From Hyaloscypha bicolor E (Eukaryota > Ascomycota > Leotiomycetes > Helotiales > Hyaloscyphaceae), in the NCBI RefSeq assembly GCF_002865645.1, contig NW_020194512.1:496001-560000 (forward strand): a DNA stretch of 64,000 bases, given 5' to 3'. The notes beneath the pieces are model-generated. The model searched no databases. It saw only the letters and a program-made list of their open reading frames with translations, and was not told the DNA's origin. Shown in pieces: positions 11,228 through 23,500 of the stretch. The position numbers and the translations under genes are program-made. How positions within the stretch are numbered: position 1 is the stretch's first letter; each line of letters begins with the position of its first letter.

Positions 11228-13195
11228 ATGGAGGACGAAAAGGTCGTCCCCACGGTGCAGGAGCTTGCGGGCTTTGACCTGAACGACCCTACAATCATCG
11301 AGCTCATCCACCAAGCGCAGGAAAGCGATGCAGCTGACCGGGCTCTCACAATTATGCAGGCTCTGAAGAAATACAAGAAAGCCGTCTTCTGGGCTATGTT
11401 TTTGTCTACCAGTTTGATCATGGAGGGTTATGATCTAGTCATTGTACGTACCATTATTCCCTTCCTCTCGAGTTGAAGTAGTCCGGAACATCTGTACTAA
11501 TATTCCCAATACAGATCAATTCCTTCTACGGTCAGACGCAGTTCCAAAATCGGTTTGGAGTGTACAATGCAGACCAAGGCCATAATATCATCCCTGCACC
11601 ATGGCAATCTGGCTTGTCCAATTCCGCTCTTGTCGGCCAGCTGGCGGGACTTCTCATCAATGCGTACACTCAAGACCGATTTGGTTGCCGACCAACAATG
11701 ATGGCGTTCATGGCCTGGTTGGCGATCGTGATTTTCATCCCATTCTTTGCGCCGTCTCTAAACGTCTTGGCCTTTGGTGAAGCAATGTGTGGTATTCCCT
11801 GGGGTGTTTTCCAGGTACAGCTCGAAGCCCGATGAAAGCAATGTATCCCAGCTAACGAAAACCTTGCGCGCAGACCCTCTCCACGACATATGCTTGCGAG
11901 GTCGTTCCTACTATCCTCAGATCATACGTTACAGCATATGTGTGCATGTGCTGGGGTGCGGGTATCCTGCTCTCCTCCGGCGTCGTCCGCGCCGTGGTGA
12001 GCGTTCATGGTGATCTCGGGTGGAGACTTCCTTTTGCACTTCAATGGGTCTGGCCAGTTCCTCTCTTTATTGGCGCTTACCTTGCCCCTGAATCTCCATG
12101 GAATGCTGTCAGACGCAACAAGATCGACCAGGCGAGAAACAGTCTCATGCGCCTTCGTCAAGGCACCCCGGACAAGGTCCGCGAGGTAGAAGCTACATTG
12201 GCATATATCAGGCACACAACCGCAATCGAAAAGGCCGAGACCGCTGGTGCCAGTTTCTGGGAGTGCTTCCGGGGCACCAATCTGCGCCGAACAGAAATTG
12301 TTAGTATTCTTCTACAAATTACCGACGTGAACATCGAACTAACTTCGCTCTTCATTTTAGAATTGCGTTGTCTGGGCTGCACAAATCCTTTGCGGTAACG
12401 CCATTCTCGGATACTCGGTCGTCTTTCTCGAACGCGCTGGCTTCTCTGAAGTCCAAGCATTCGACATCAACATCTCTCTCTCCGCATGCTATATCATTGG
12501 CGGCTTGATTTGCTGGGCCCTATTCCCTCACTTTGGCCGCTCAACTATCTATATGGTTGGCCTGCTTCTCATGTTATTCATCCTCGTAGCAATCGGTGGT
12601 CTCGGTTTCACTGAGGGAAAGAGCGTTCAGCTCGCGGTTGGGATTCTCCTGGTCATCTCCACGCTTATTAATATGATCACCATCGGACCTGTCTGCTATC
12701 CAATCGTTGCGGAGACGCCATCCGGAAGATTGAGATACAAGACGATTGTCATCGGCAGATTCGTTTACAATCTCACCGGAATCTTCAGCAATTCCGTTAC
12801 CCCTCGCATGATTTCTCCGACGGGTAAGTCTCAACTTTTCAAATTCTTTTGTATGGTTACCCTGTTGACTCCTCCTAGCCTGGAACTGGGGTGCCAAAAC
12901 TGGTCTCTTCTACGCTGGCACCAACCTGCTTTGCCTCATCTGGTGCTGGTTCCGACTTCCTGAGACCAAAGACCGCACATTTGGCGAGATCGACTTGCTC
13001 TTCGACAACCACGTCTCGGCTAGGAAGTTCAAACATACTAGAGTTGATCGTAAGTTACTCTCGGACCTGCTTCCTAAATGTAAGAATGATGTGAGTACTG
13101 ACATTGGATTAGAATTTGCTCATCAGAACGAATATTCGGCGAAGACTGAGGAGGGTGTCGAACATTTGGAAGCATCTACTCCTTCTAAAGAGTAA
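11228..13195 (+). CDS. MFS sugar transporter, maltose/alpha-glucoside permease type
   Basis: Exons: 11228-11443, 11515-11814, 11874-12299, 12361-12823, 12879-13049 and 13113-13195. Phases agree and give 552 residues, normal for sugar porters. The N-terminal cytoplasmic part is followed by the first helix (AVFWAMFLSTSLIMEGYDLV). Then come the loop YGQTQFQNRFG, the helix-4 region EVVPTILRSYVTAYVCMCWG, LPFALQWVWPVPLFIGAYLA with APESPW, and the C-terminal sugar-porter signature LPETKDRTFGEIDLLF. It should import a disaccharide or hexose by proton symport at the plasma membrane. The maltose class is chosen from the PESPW and helix-4 context; exact substrate is unknown. All five introns are 55-71 nt. 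Confidence 0.9.
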
Positions 13196-13504
13196 CGTGT
13201 GTCTCATAAAGGTTTACTTGTTAATTGGGTCACATTCTTGTAGGGAAGCATGAAAGAGAGATTTGGTTAGAGAATATTTTATTACGAGCCTGCTAAGAGG
13301 CTGATAAACCAACACAATTGATTACTTGCTTTCCAAAAGAAAAGCCACGATTCTGATGCAATTTACTAAGTGCGTTCGCTCTAAAGCCGGAGCTGAGGGT
13401 ATTAGTCGGAGTCAGACTGTTAGAGTCTAAGTAATAAGAGTCCAAGTCGGATTTTGAGTCAAGAGTCGCGTTAGTCTTATTGTACGAAATAGTCATCCCC
13501 TCCA

Positions 13505-15352
13505 TCATGACCACAACAATTTCCTCAGCTCTTCAAGCTTGTCAACCAATGCGTCTTGGTCAGGGTCAGGACGTGGTGTATGTGGTCTCCCACCTCCCAA
13601 CAGAGCACCGCCTGCCCCCATTGCTGAAAAGCCGGTACTTGCAGGTGACATGCCGGTGTATCGTGCTGCAAGTTCCGCTATGCCGGGTGTTCTTACGTAT
13701 GAAATATCCCTCCTGGCTTGCCAATCGTCGAGCAAGCTAAATCTCACAACCAGGCTTGTACCCGGTGGAGGTATTGGATACCCTATCCTCAAGTGACAAG
13801 CGGCCTCCGTGGTCTGCAGTCTCTGACCTAAGCTGGCGAGTCCGAGTAGGGGTAGAGTCTCCTCACTCGAACTGGTATCTGAATTAATTGCGCCTGGGCT
13901 AGACTGATAATGCCCTCTACGGTCTCTACTTCCACCTCCTGTACCAGGAGAGCTGTGCGAGGTAATAGGATCGCGGGAATGCGCAGCTTCTGGGTTTTTC
14001 TCTATCCACGCCTTCAACACATACGCCCTGTCACAATACTCAGTACCTGGCGGCGGAAATATGTACCCTCTTTCGGCATGATACGTCTCCAACCTATCTA
14101 TGGTCTTCCGTTCCTCATTGGTGAGATAATTCGTAGGAGGCGGAGGACCGTTGACAAATTTGTACTTTTCGTCGGCCATGCTTTTTACGAGGGTTGGATT
14201 GATTCCACGATCAATATTTTCCTGCTCCTCTCTCTGTCTCTCTCGCTCGACGTCTTTGCGCCATTGCTCGTCCATGTCCGGGTCCGCCTTCTCAGGCTTT
14301 GCGGCAATAGAGGGACTTCGGCCACGGATGGTGGATCGGGAATGGTGGCGATAGCTGCTCTGAACAGATCGGGATCGGGATCGGGATCGACCGCGGCTGG
14401 AAGATGGGGGAGGATGGTGATTGTTGTTTCGACGAGAAGACGGAGGTATCCACACTGAAATGGACGGGGATCGACTACGACTAGAAGATGGACGATGAGA
14501 GCGGTGGCTGCTCTGAGGAGAAGGCGAGCGGACCCGCACTGGAGAGGGCGGAGATCGTGGTCTTCGATTCCGTGCGGAGGGAGAGCTTCGCGTTTGGGGT
14601 GGCAAAGCGTTGGTGCGTTTTGAAGATGTAGAAGAGGTTGCTTTGCTTTTCGGATAGAAGGAGCGATGTTTTTTCTCTGATCGAGACTCACTTCCCTCCG
14701 CCATAGAAGCTGACGATGCATATGGAGCAGTTGGTCGTGTGTTTGGTGGCGGAGCAGTCGTGCAATTTGATGAGGATGAGGAACGGATTTCTTTCTTATC
14801 TCGGTGGGAAGAGCTGCGTTTGGTCTTTGGTCTAGGCTCAACTCTTACCGTCATAGAAGTTGGGGATGATAGAGCTGGCGATTTTGATCTCGGCCGCTGA
14901 GGGGATTTGTCTCTTCCCATACGGCTAGATGGAGGCGGATTCGTTGTCGGAGCAGATGATGGAACACCTGCTCTCGGCAGCTGAGGCGACTTGTTTCTCT
15001 CCATCTGACTTGACGGAGAGGGGCTCGTTGTTGCAGAAGGCGATGGATGCGTTTCCCAGGGTTTCTGACTTGAAGGCTTTGGTCGCGCTGGAAGTGATGC
15101 TAGAGAAGGTTCCAAAGATGGTGGGGGCGGAGGTTTCGCCGTGCGAGTGTATCCGCGCTTTGCGAAGTCTTTCTCAACTTGCTCCCGGGCAATTGTCGGG
15201 CCCATTCCATTTTCGATGAGATCTCGTAAGAGTTGACCTCGACTGCTCTCTGTTCGCAGGTGGTTCCACTCTTGCGGCGTGTGCGAAACCACCTGGATAT
15301 CTGGCTCTGGGTCTGATTCTTGCTTGGGTTGGGGTTTTCGTGGATCAGCCAT
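13505..15352 (-). CDS. Ser/Arg/Pro-rich basic protein, 615 aa, unknown function
   Basis: Single exon of 615 residues starting MADPRKPQPKQESDPEPDIQ. Residues about 85-345 are low-complexity Ser/Pro/Arg with RS runs (SRGRSRSRSRSVQSS, SSRSRSPSIS), as in splicing-related RS proteins. More ordinary segments flank it. Near the N-terminus is HTPQEWNHLRTESSRGQLLR; about residue 360 on is a charged helix (DVERERQREEQENIDRGINP). Two related motifs follow, HAERGYIFPPPGTEYCDRAY and HLRIGYPIPPPGTSLVVRF: each has a G-Y-x-x-PPGT core and may be a repeated unit. There is no signal peptide. The RS region suggests a nuclear RNA-related role, but this is inference. The start codon is only 147 bp from the Helitron. 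Confidence 0.7.
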   Translation of the reverse strand: MADPRKPQPKQESDPEPDIQVVSHTPQEWNHLRTESSRGQLLRDLIENGMGPTIAREQVEKDFAKRGYTRTAKPPPPPSLEPSLASLPARPKPSSQKPWETHPSPSATTSPSPSSQMERNKSPQLPRAGVPSSAPTTNPPPSSRMGRDKSPQRPRSKSPALSSPTSMTVRVEPRPKTKRSSSHRDKKEIRSSSSSNCTTAPPPNTRPTAPYASSASMAEGSESRSEKKHRSFYPKSKATSSTSSKRTNALPPQTRSSPSARNRRPRSPPSPVRVRSPSPQSSHRSHRPSSSRSRSPSISVWIPPSSRRNNNHHPPPSSSRGRSRSRSRSVQSSYRHHSRSTIRGRSPSIAAKPEKADPDMDEQWRKDVERERQREEQENIDRGINPTLVKSMADEKYKFVNGPPPPTNYLTNEERKTIDRLETYHAERGYIFPPPGTEYCDRAYVLKAWIEKNPEAAHSRDPITSHSSPGTGGGSRDRRGHYQSSPGAINSDTSSSEETLPLLGLASLGQRLQTTEAACHLRIGYPIPPPGTSLVVRFSLLDDWQARRDISYVRTPGIAELAARYTGMSPASTGFSAMGAGGALLGGGRPHTPRPDPDQDALVDKLEELRKLLWS

Positions 15353-15499
15353 CTTGATTACAAGGCTTGTGATAAGTGGGATTTGTGAAAGGTGGATCGA
15401 AGGATGTGAGGATGGGCCTTGTTGAGGAGGTCCTTTAAACTGTTCACCGAGTGCCTTGTTTTCTCGAAAAACAATGCTTTATTTACGATTAAATTTCTT

Positions 15500-18400
15500 T
15501 CTTCTCTATATTGTCCTACGTTCAGGCCACCCTAAGCGGTTGGCTCACGGGGCTCCGTAAAAAAAAACGGGTCACATAAGGAATACCAGAATCGCCCTCT
15601 TCTAGGGAATCGCATATCGGAACGCGATTCCGTCCAAATCCTTAGGGCTCAGCTGGGGATTAGAGAGGAGAAGCTCAAGTACCTTTCTCTCTATTTTAGT
15701 AGTTCTGGAATACAAGGGGCTTTTCTTGCGATTTTTTAAAGCTCGGGGGAAAATCTTAAGCTAGGGGCCCTATAAAAAGTACTAAAAAAAAATCCTGACC
15801 TTATATTACTCTCCTCTCCTTCTTCTCTCTATTACTATAGACCCTTTCCGCTTTTATACTTCCTATAAGCAGAACCGGCCTGCTTCTGACTTTATTATAG
15901 AGCGGGCTAAGCCATATAAGACTTGCTCTTACTATTGAGTTTGTATCCTCCCCCTTTTCTGGCTTAATTAACTAGTTAATAGGCCCGAAATACTACTAAT
16001 TATATCTAGTAGTACTCTGCCTTATAAGAACTCGATCCGAATATCCTTCTTACCTTCCGGTAATAATAATGGTCGGTTACGGATATTTCTGCGGACGAGC
16101 CAGCCCTATAGTACCAGTAATAGATCCATTAACCGTCCGTTACGGCCCCTGTTTATATTATAGAGGACTCTCTAGCTAACCTACCTCCTATATGGCCTCT
16201 TACCTTCCTCTCCCGCTTCTGGCCAGCTCCCGTATATATAACTAGTCTGCTTACGGGTTATTATATAGCTTGCAGAACCCTTTATTTTAGCTATATAGAT
16301 AATTGCTTTAAGGCCTATTATAAGAAGAGTAATATAATACTTCCTCTAATTCATAAGCCTTTTCTATACCTTTTTTATCTCTTTATAGGCAATAACCTAT
16401 TCTACCGGGCTTTCTAGACAAATATCCGGATATATAATTATACTTTTACCTTTATATTAATTAGCTATAAGAAGAATATCCGGATTAACTTCTCCTATAG
16501 GATCTAGTACTTTTAGATCTATAATAAGCTTTTCTACTTCCAAAACCTGCTATAGCCTACTATATATACCAAATCCTCCTTTATATAGCTCTTCTTCTAT
16601 AACCCGCTCTTTGTAACTAATATCCGGGCTACTAACTTTCCTCCCTTAGATTATATAGTTCTTTTATAGCTTACGGATATACTTACGGACTATAACCCGT
16701 TTATTACGGTCTATAAGACAGCCTGTAAGTGTCTTACGAGCCAGTAAACCGATTTCCGGGTCTTACTTAATCTATAGATATACTTGATTCTCGAGTCGGA
16801 TATAGATTATTATTATAAGAACCTCCCTATAAGTAATAAGGTTACTATTCTAATTCCGGACGAGTATACGAATACGAGCCGCCGTAATCTGGTACTAATA
16901 GTCCGTAAGGCAGGCCGCAAGTATCTATAGCTATATATAATTAATATTATATATATAGTATATATACTGCTTTACTATATCTTGCTCTTCCTATATAGTA
17001 ATCCGGACTAGTACTATAAGTTATAGTTATAGGACTATACTAGGATCCGCTAGTAAATATAGTTCAAATAATAGGCCTTTTACTAGTATTACCTCTATAT
17101 CTGTCTAGCCTTTTCCCTGCTCTTTTATACTAGCTATTTTTTCTAGTAGTATATTATTAATATATATATTACCTATAAGATGACCTTGCTTGACTAGCTC
17201 TATTTATACTAGTAGAATATCTATACGGATATTTATACGGGACTTATAAATACTCTAATCTATAAGAATATCCGTACGGGTAATATTAGTTATTATTTTA
17301 TTCTCCCGTTAAGCTTTACGGGCAGTAATTACTTTATATAGTAGCTCTTTTAAGACTTAATAGCTATTATATAGTACTTTAGTAAGCCAAGCTTCTTTAT
17401 TACATTTATAACTAACCTATACTAGCCTGAGATTACAGATTACCTCTTAAACGGGTAGCAAGTAATTAATTATCCGGATCTCCTTTACCGGGTCTTTATC
17501 CTAAAAGTAAGAGAGCTTCTTACGGACCTCAAGAACTACCTTTTTGGACGGTATACGGGCCATATATATATAATTAAGTACCAGAAGTATAGCCTCCCGT
17601 ATATATACCTGCTCTTATTTCTTAGAAGAGATACTGTCTTCTTAATCCCTAATTTAGTTAATAAGATTATTTATACCGAGCTTCCAGACCTATTATAGGA
17701 TCCTATAGGCAAACTTATGGCTATAATTACTAGCCAGATATCTTACGGGCTATATAGCCTTAATAATAATCCGAAAGCCCTATATATGGCCTATAGTATA
17801 CCTATAGCCCTACTTATATACCAGAAGAGGTTTCCCAAAATATTTATAGCTATAATAATTATCTATAAGGATAAATATCCCGAGTACTAGTACCGGGATA
17901 ATAGCTATATATTTACGGTCTATAAACCCGGCTTTCTAGGCCAGGAAGTTATCCATAATAACTACTAGATTATTCCGTATAACTCGTATCTTTTCTAGAA
18001 ATTCCGCTTATATATTAATATTGAGGTTTATATATCCGTATAAGTAATCAAGTATATCTATAAGTATATTTATAAGGAAATAGACCATATAACCATTACT
18101 ATCTCGGGAACGAATAATAAGATTATCTAGTACTTTCAGGCTTAGTATATAGGCCCTATAGAGGCTTTCTAGTACCTGTTTAAATACCTAATATACCAGG
18201 AGTTCCTCCCGGTTTAATATCTCGTAATCTACCTCCCAGAATAGTATATAGTCTACTTTATGACTAACCTCTTACCCGAATAGATTACAGACCAGGCTAT
18301 AAATACCCGCTTAACCTTAATAGCCTTCTTTGAGTATAATATAATATATAAGGACGGCTGCTAGTACCTTTACTATAAGTTCCTATAGTACTTTATATAG

Positions 18401-20581
18401 ATTACTAAGACCCGGATATAGAAGCCCTATAAGTAAGGATATAGTATTAGCCGTATTTATTATTATAGCCCAGTTTCGGGCAAGCGGTTCTACTTATAGC
18501 TCTTACTAATAGTTATATATAGTCTATAGTCTTTTAACGAGCTCTATTTAGTTAAGGGCATCTGTTATCCTATATACTATACTACCTGTATTACCTATAG
18601 CTTAGTAGAAAATGATTAGAAGTAGTTCTAGTATTTTAATAAGGCTATTTTATTAATAACCGGCTATAGTTTACAGATACTTTTTCTTATAGGTATCCGC
18701 TAGTAGCTAATTATAAATATATAAATAATCTGGGACTGGTATAAGAAGTATTTCTATAATAACTTGGCCTATAAGCTTGCCTATAATCCGTTAATTAACT
18801 TCCTGTTACCCTTAATTAATTCTTACTATAATTATGGCCTCTTCTTACTTAGTCTCGGCCTTATGGATCTCTAGCAGATACTAATGGATATTACTCTGCC
18901 TGAGAATACCTTTAACTAGACCGTAAGCTACTATATAGCTAATCTGCAGGTTAATTATACCTATAAGATATTACTAGTAACTATAATATAAGCCTAGCTA
19001 AATATAGACTAGTATTCTTACTTCCAGATAATTATAGTAATAATTATAGACGATTTATAGACGGCTCACTTCTACTTATAAGGCCCGGGCGGGACTAGTA
19101 AGACATTTCTTTATAAAACCCTCTACTATTATTACTATAGCCAGGGTAAGGTAATCCTATATATAGTATTAACGGGTATTATGGTTCTCCTTCTCCCGGA
19201 CAGATATATGTCTTATTTCTAGTTCCGGATCTTGCTTGAATTCAATAAGTTATCTATAAGTATAATTACTAAAACGAGCTAGCTCAGGGCTCTTTTATAA
19301 TCTATAGACCTAATTATCTGGGATAAGGTACCCATATAGTACAAGTACTACTTTGAGGTAGTATACCGGCTAATAGTCGATTTATAATCGGTTACGGATA
19401 ATATTCTCTTTAGAGAGGTACCTGTAATCCTTAGGAGGGATTTTGCCCAGATCTTACTAGTAATTCTATATGATTTGCAGGCTAATATGGTACGGGCCTG
19501 CCTATAGCAGATATGGATCTGGCTATAGCTCTATTAGCTATTATTATAGATTAATATACGGGTCTATAATAACCCGTCCGAATAGGATTTTATAGACTGG
19601 ATTAGTTATCTACTATATAATTCGTTTTTAAATAGGCAGATTATATTCCTGCCTTTTATTCTATATACCTAGTTAGTTATAGACCTAATTAATTATATCT
19701 ATTTATAAGAGTAATTCTTACGGGCCCTATATAACTACCGGGCCTTTAGTAGACGGGTAATTCTATTAACCCTGAATAATATGGTCCGTAAGCTTAACTA
19801 AATAATCCTGGATATATTTCCTGGCCAGGAATAGATATATTTTATAATAGATTTGGCTAATATAAACGAGGCAGATCCTGAGATTATAGAATTATTACTA
19901 GAGGTCTTATAAAATATCTATTTACCGGATCTACCTCTTTCTAAGCTATAATTTAAGATTAGTATACCCGTAATACTCTTATGAAATCTCTATCTATAGG
20001 AAGGGCTTTATAACAGGTTATAGATATTGATTTATAGCTTTAGGAGGTTCTCGATTCGTATATAGCTACTAGATAGCGACTTTAATAGCTAATTACAGAT
20101 AATTCTATAGATTAAGCTCTAGTTAACGGATTAGTAACTATCTTTTATACTCTCCTATAAGTAGTTTCTATTTGCTTTATCCTTTATAATAACTATTAAT
20201 AAGTTATAGGGCTAGTTATTTAAGGTAATAGGAATGGATTTATAATTACCGGTCTTTTCTTATGGCTAGTTCTATATAGTAGCTTTACGGGTAATCTTAT
20301 AAGTAGGGCTTTATATTCTTTTACTTCCTAATATAAATCATATAAATAATATAGTATACCCAGAAATATTATAAGGTCTTACTTAGCTTTTGATTTACTT
20401 ATGGGTAACTTTATATACTTACGGGCTATTCTCCTTCTTATACTATCTATAAAGGCCTTTACTAAGTTATATACCTCCTTTAATTCCAATCCTATTCGGG
20501 ACAAGTTTAGGGTAAAATTATTAATTAGCCCTAGAGCTTATATAAGGCCGCCAATTAATAATTTTAGTAAAGCGGCCCTAA
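15500..20581 (+). mobile_element. Helitron, copy 1 of a head-to-tail pair, heavily mutated
   Basis: A 5,082-bp unit starting TCTTCTCTATATTG and ending in CTAA (a CTRR terminus). A long palindrome with arms around AAAATTATTAATT lies just before the end. The unit is followed 5 bp later by a second copy. Read in one plus-strand frame with stops, it encodes Helitron Rep and Pif1-like helicase landmarks (see the pseudogene entry). Base composition is very TA-rich and most in-frame stops can be explained by CpA-to-TpA change, as in RIP. The first 300 bp are much less altered than the rest. The exact 5' end is uncertain by a few bases because only the two copies define it. Confidence 0.85.
16300..20330 (+). 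pseudogene. Helitron Rep/helicase, copy 1, non-functional
   Basis: The reading frame is recognisable only through its stops. A Rep-type region around 17,380-17,900 reads ITFITNLY, stop, PEITDYLLNG, later YGLYSLNN. The HUH nuclease motif, normally LPHxH, reads LPYIY at about 17,597-17,608: both His codons have become TAT or TAC. The helicase Walker A motif starts at 19,082 (GPGGTSKTFLYKTL, with AGT for the second Gly), followed by SIDLIIWDKVPI (Walker B, Glu lost) and RRDFAQIL. The last helicase motif, INKLQGQSF-like, lies near 20,200 with TAG replacing both CAG codons. Catalytic His loss and many stops make it dead. Boundaries are approximate. Confidence 0.8.
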
Positions 20582-20586
20582 ATTCG

Positions 20587-23500
20587 TCTTTTCTATATTA
20601 TCCTATATTTAGGCTACCCTAAGTAATTGGCTTATAGAGCTCTATAGAAAAAACGGGTTATATAAGGAATACTAGAATTGCCCTCTTCTAGGGAATTATA
20701 TATTAGAATATAATTTTATTCAAATCCTTAGTACTTAGCTAGGGATTAGAGAAAAGCAGCTTAAATACCTTTCTCTCTATTTTAGTAGTTCTGGAATATA
20801 AGGGGCTTTTCTTGTAATTTTTTAAAGCTCGGGGAAAAATCTTAAGCTAGAGGCCCTATAAAAAGTACTAAAAAAAAATCCTGACCTTATATTATTCTCT
20901 TTTCCTTCTTTTCTCTATTACTATAAACCCTTCCCGCTTTTATACTTTTTATAAGCAGAACCGGTCTGCTTCTGACTTTATTATAGAATAGACTAAACTA
21001 TATAAAACTTGCTCTTATTATCGAATTTATATTCTCTTCCTTTTCTGGCTTAATTAACTAGTTAATAGGCCCGAAATACTACTAATTATATCTAGTAGTA
21101 TTCTATCTTATAAGAACTTAATCCGAATATTCTTTCTACCTCCCGGTAATAATAATGGTCGGTTACAGATATCTCTATAGATAAGCCAGTCCTATAGTAC
21201 TAGTAATAGATCTATTAACTATCTATTACGGCCCCTATTTATATTATAGAGGACCCTCTAGCTAACTTACTTCCTATATGGCCTCCTATTTTTCTTTCCC
21301 GCTTCCGGCCAGCTCCTATATATATAACCGGTCTATTTACGGATTATTATATAGCTTATAGAGCCCTCTATTTTGGCTATATAGATAATTACTTTAAGGC
21401 CTATTATAAAAAGGGTAATATAATACTTCTTTTAATCTATAAGCCTCTTTTATATCTCTTTTACCTCTTTATAGGTAATAATTCGTTCTACTAGGCCTTC
21501 CGGGCAAATATCCGGATATATAATTATACTTTTGCCTTTATATTAGTTAAGTATAAGAAGAATATATGAATTAACTTCTCTTATAAGATCTAGTACTTTT
21601 AGATCTATAGTAAGCTCTTTTACTTCCAAGGCCTACTATAGCCTGCTTTATATACCGAATTCTTCTTTATATAGTTCTTCTTTTATAATCCGCTCTTTAT
21701 AACTAATATATAGGCTACTAATTTCCCTTATTTAGATTATATAGTTCTTTTATAGCTTATAGATATACTTATAGATTATAATCCGTTTATTATAATCTAT
21801 AAAATAGCCTATAAGTATCTTATAAGCTAGTAAACCAATTTCCGGATCTTACTTAATCTATAAATATACTTAATTCTTAAATTAGATACTAATTATTATT
21901 ATAAGAATCTCCTAATAAATAATAAGGTTATAGCCCTTATTCCGGATAAATATATGGATATAAGCTATTATAATCTGGTATTTATAGTCTATAAGGCAGG
22001 CCGCAAGTATCTGTAAATATATATAGTTAATATTATATATATAGTATATATATTATTCTATTATATTTTACTTTTCCCGTATAGTAATCCGGGCTAGTAC
22101 TATAGTTTATAGTTATAGGACTATAATAGGACCTATTAGTAAATATAACTCGAGTAGTAGGTCTTTTACTAATACTATTTCTATATTTGTCTAGCCTTTT
22201 TTCTGCTCTTTTATACTAGCCGCCTCTTTTAATAGTATATTATTAATATATATATTACCTATAAGATTACCTTATTTAACTGGCTTTACTTATACTAATA
22301 GAATATCTATACGGATATCTATATAGGACTTGCGGATACTCTAATCCGTAAGGATATTTATATAAGTAATATTAGCTATTATTTTATTTTTCTATTAAGC
22401 TTTATAAGTAGTAATTACTTTATATAATAGCTCTTTTAAGACTTAATAGCTATTATATAATACTTTAATAAGCCAAACTTCTTTATTATCTTTATAGCTA
22501 ACCTATACTAGCCTGAGATTACAGATTACTTCTTAAATAGGTAGTAAGTAATTAACTATCCGGATTTCCTTTACTAGATCTTTATCCTAAAAGTAAGAGA
22601 ACTTCTTATAGATCTTAAGAACTACCTTTTTAGATAGTATATAGGCCATATCTATATAATTAAATACCAGAAATATAGCTTTTTATATATATATCTATTT
22701 TTATTCCTTAAGAAAAATACTGTTTTCTTAACTCCTGATTTAGTTAATAAGATTATTTATACCGAGCTTCTAGACCTATTATAGGATTCTATAGGCAAAC
22801 TTATAGCTATAGTTACTAGTTAGATATCTTACGGGCCATATAGTTTTAATAATAATTCAAAAGCCCTATATATAGTCTATAAGATGCCTATAGCCCTACT
22901 TATATACTAGAAGAGATTCTCTAAAGTATTTACGGCTATAATAATTATTTATAAGAATAGGTATTCCGAATACTAGTACCGGAATAATGGCCATATATTT
23001 ACGGTCTATAAACCAGGCTTTCTAGACCAGGAAATCGTCTGTAATAATTACTAGGTTATTTCATATAACCTGTATCTTCTTTAGAAGTTCTATTTATATA
23101 TTAATATTAAGGTTTATATATCCATATAAGTAATTAAGTATATTTATAAGTATATTTATAAAAGAATAGACTATATAATTATTACTATCTCGGGAATAGA
23201 TAATAAGATTACCTAGTATCTCTAGGCTCAGTATATAGGTCTTATAAAGGCTTTCTAGTACCTATTTAAATACCTAATATACTAGGAGTTCTTTCCGGTT
23301 TAATATCTTATAATTTACTTCCCTAAATAATATATAGTCTGTTTTATAGCTAACCTCTTACCCGAGCAGATTACAGACCGGGCTATAAATATTTACTTAA
23401 CCTTAATAGCCTTCTTTAAATATAATATAATATACGAGAATAGATACTAGTACCTATATTACGAGTTCCTATAGTACTTTATATAGGTTACTAAAACCCG

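Noticed and set aside
14185..14841. 218-codon minus-strand frame overlapping the RS-rich gene
   Set aside because: It is the same strand in another frame of a low-complexity region, which often stays open by chance.
20401..20622. 73-codon open frame across the end of Helitron copy 1
   Set aside because: It crosses the element boundary and has no relation to the Rep/helicase frame; it is a chance gap between stops.
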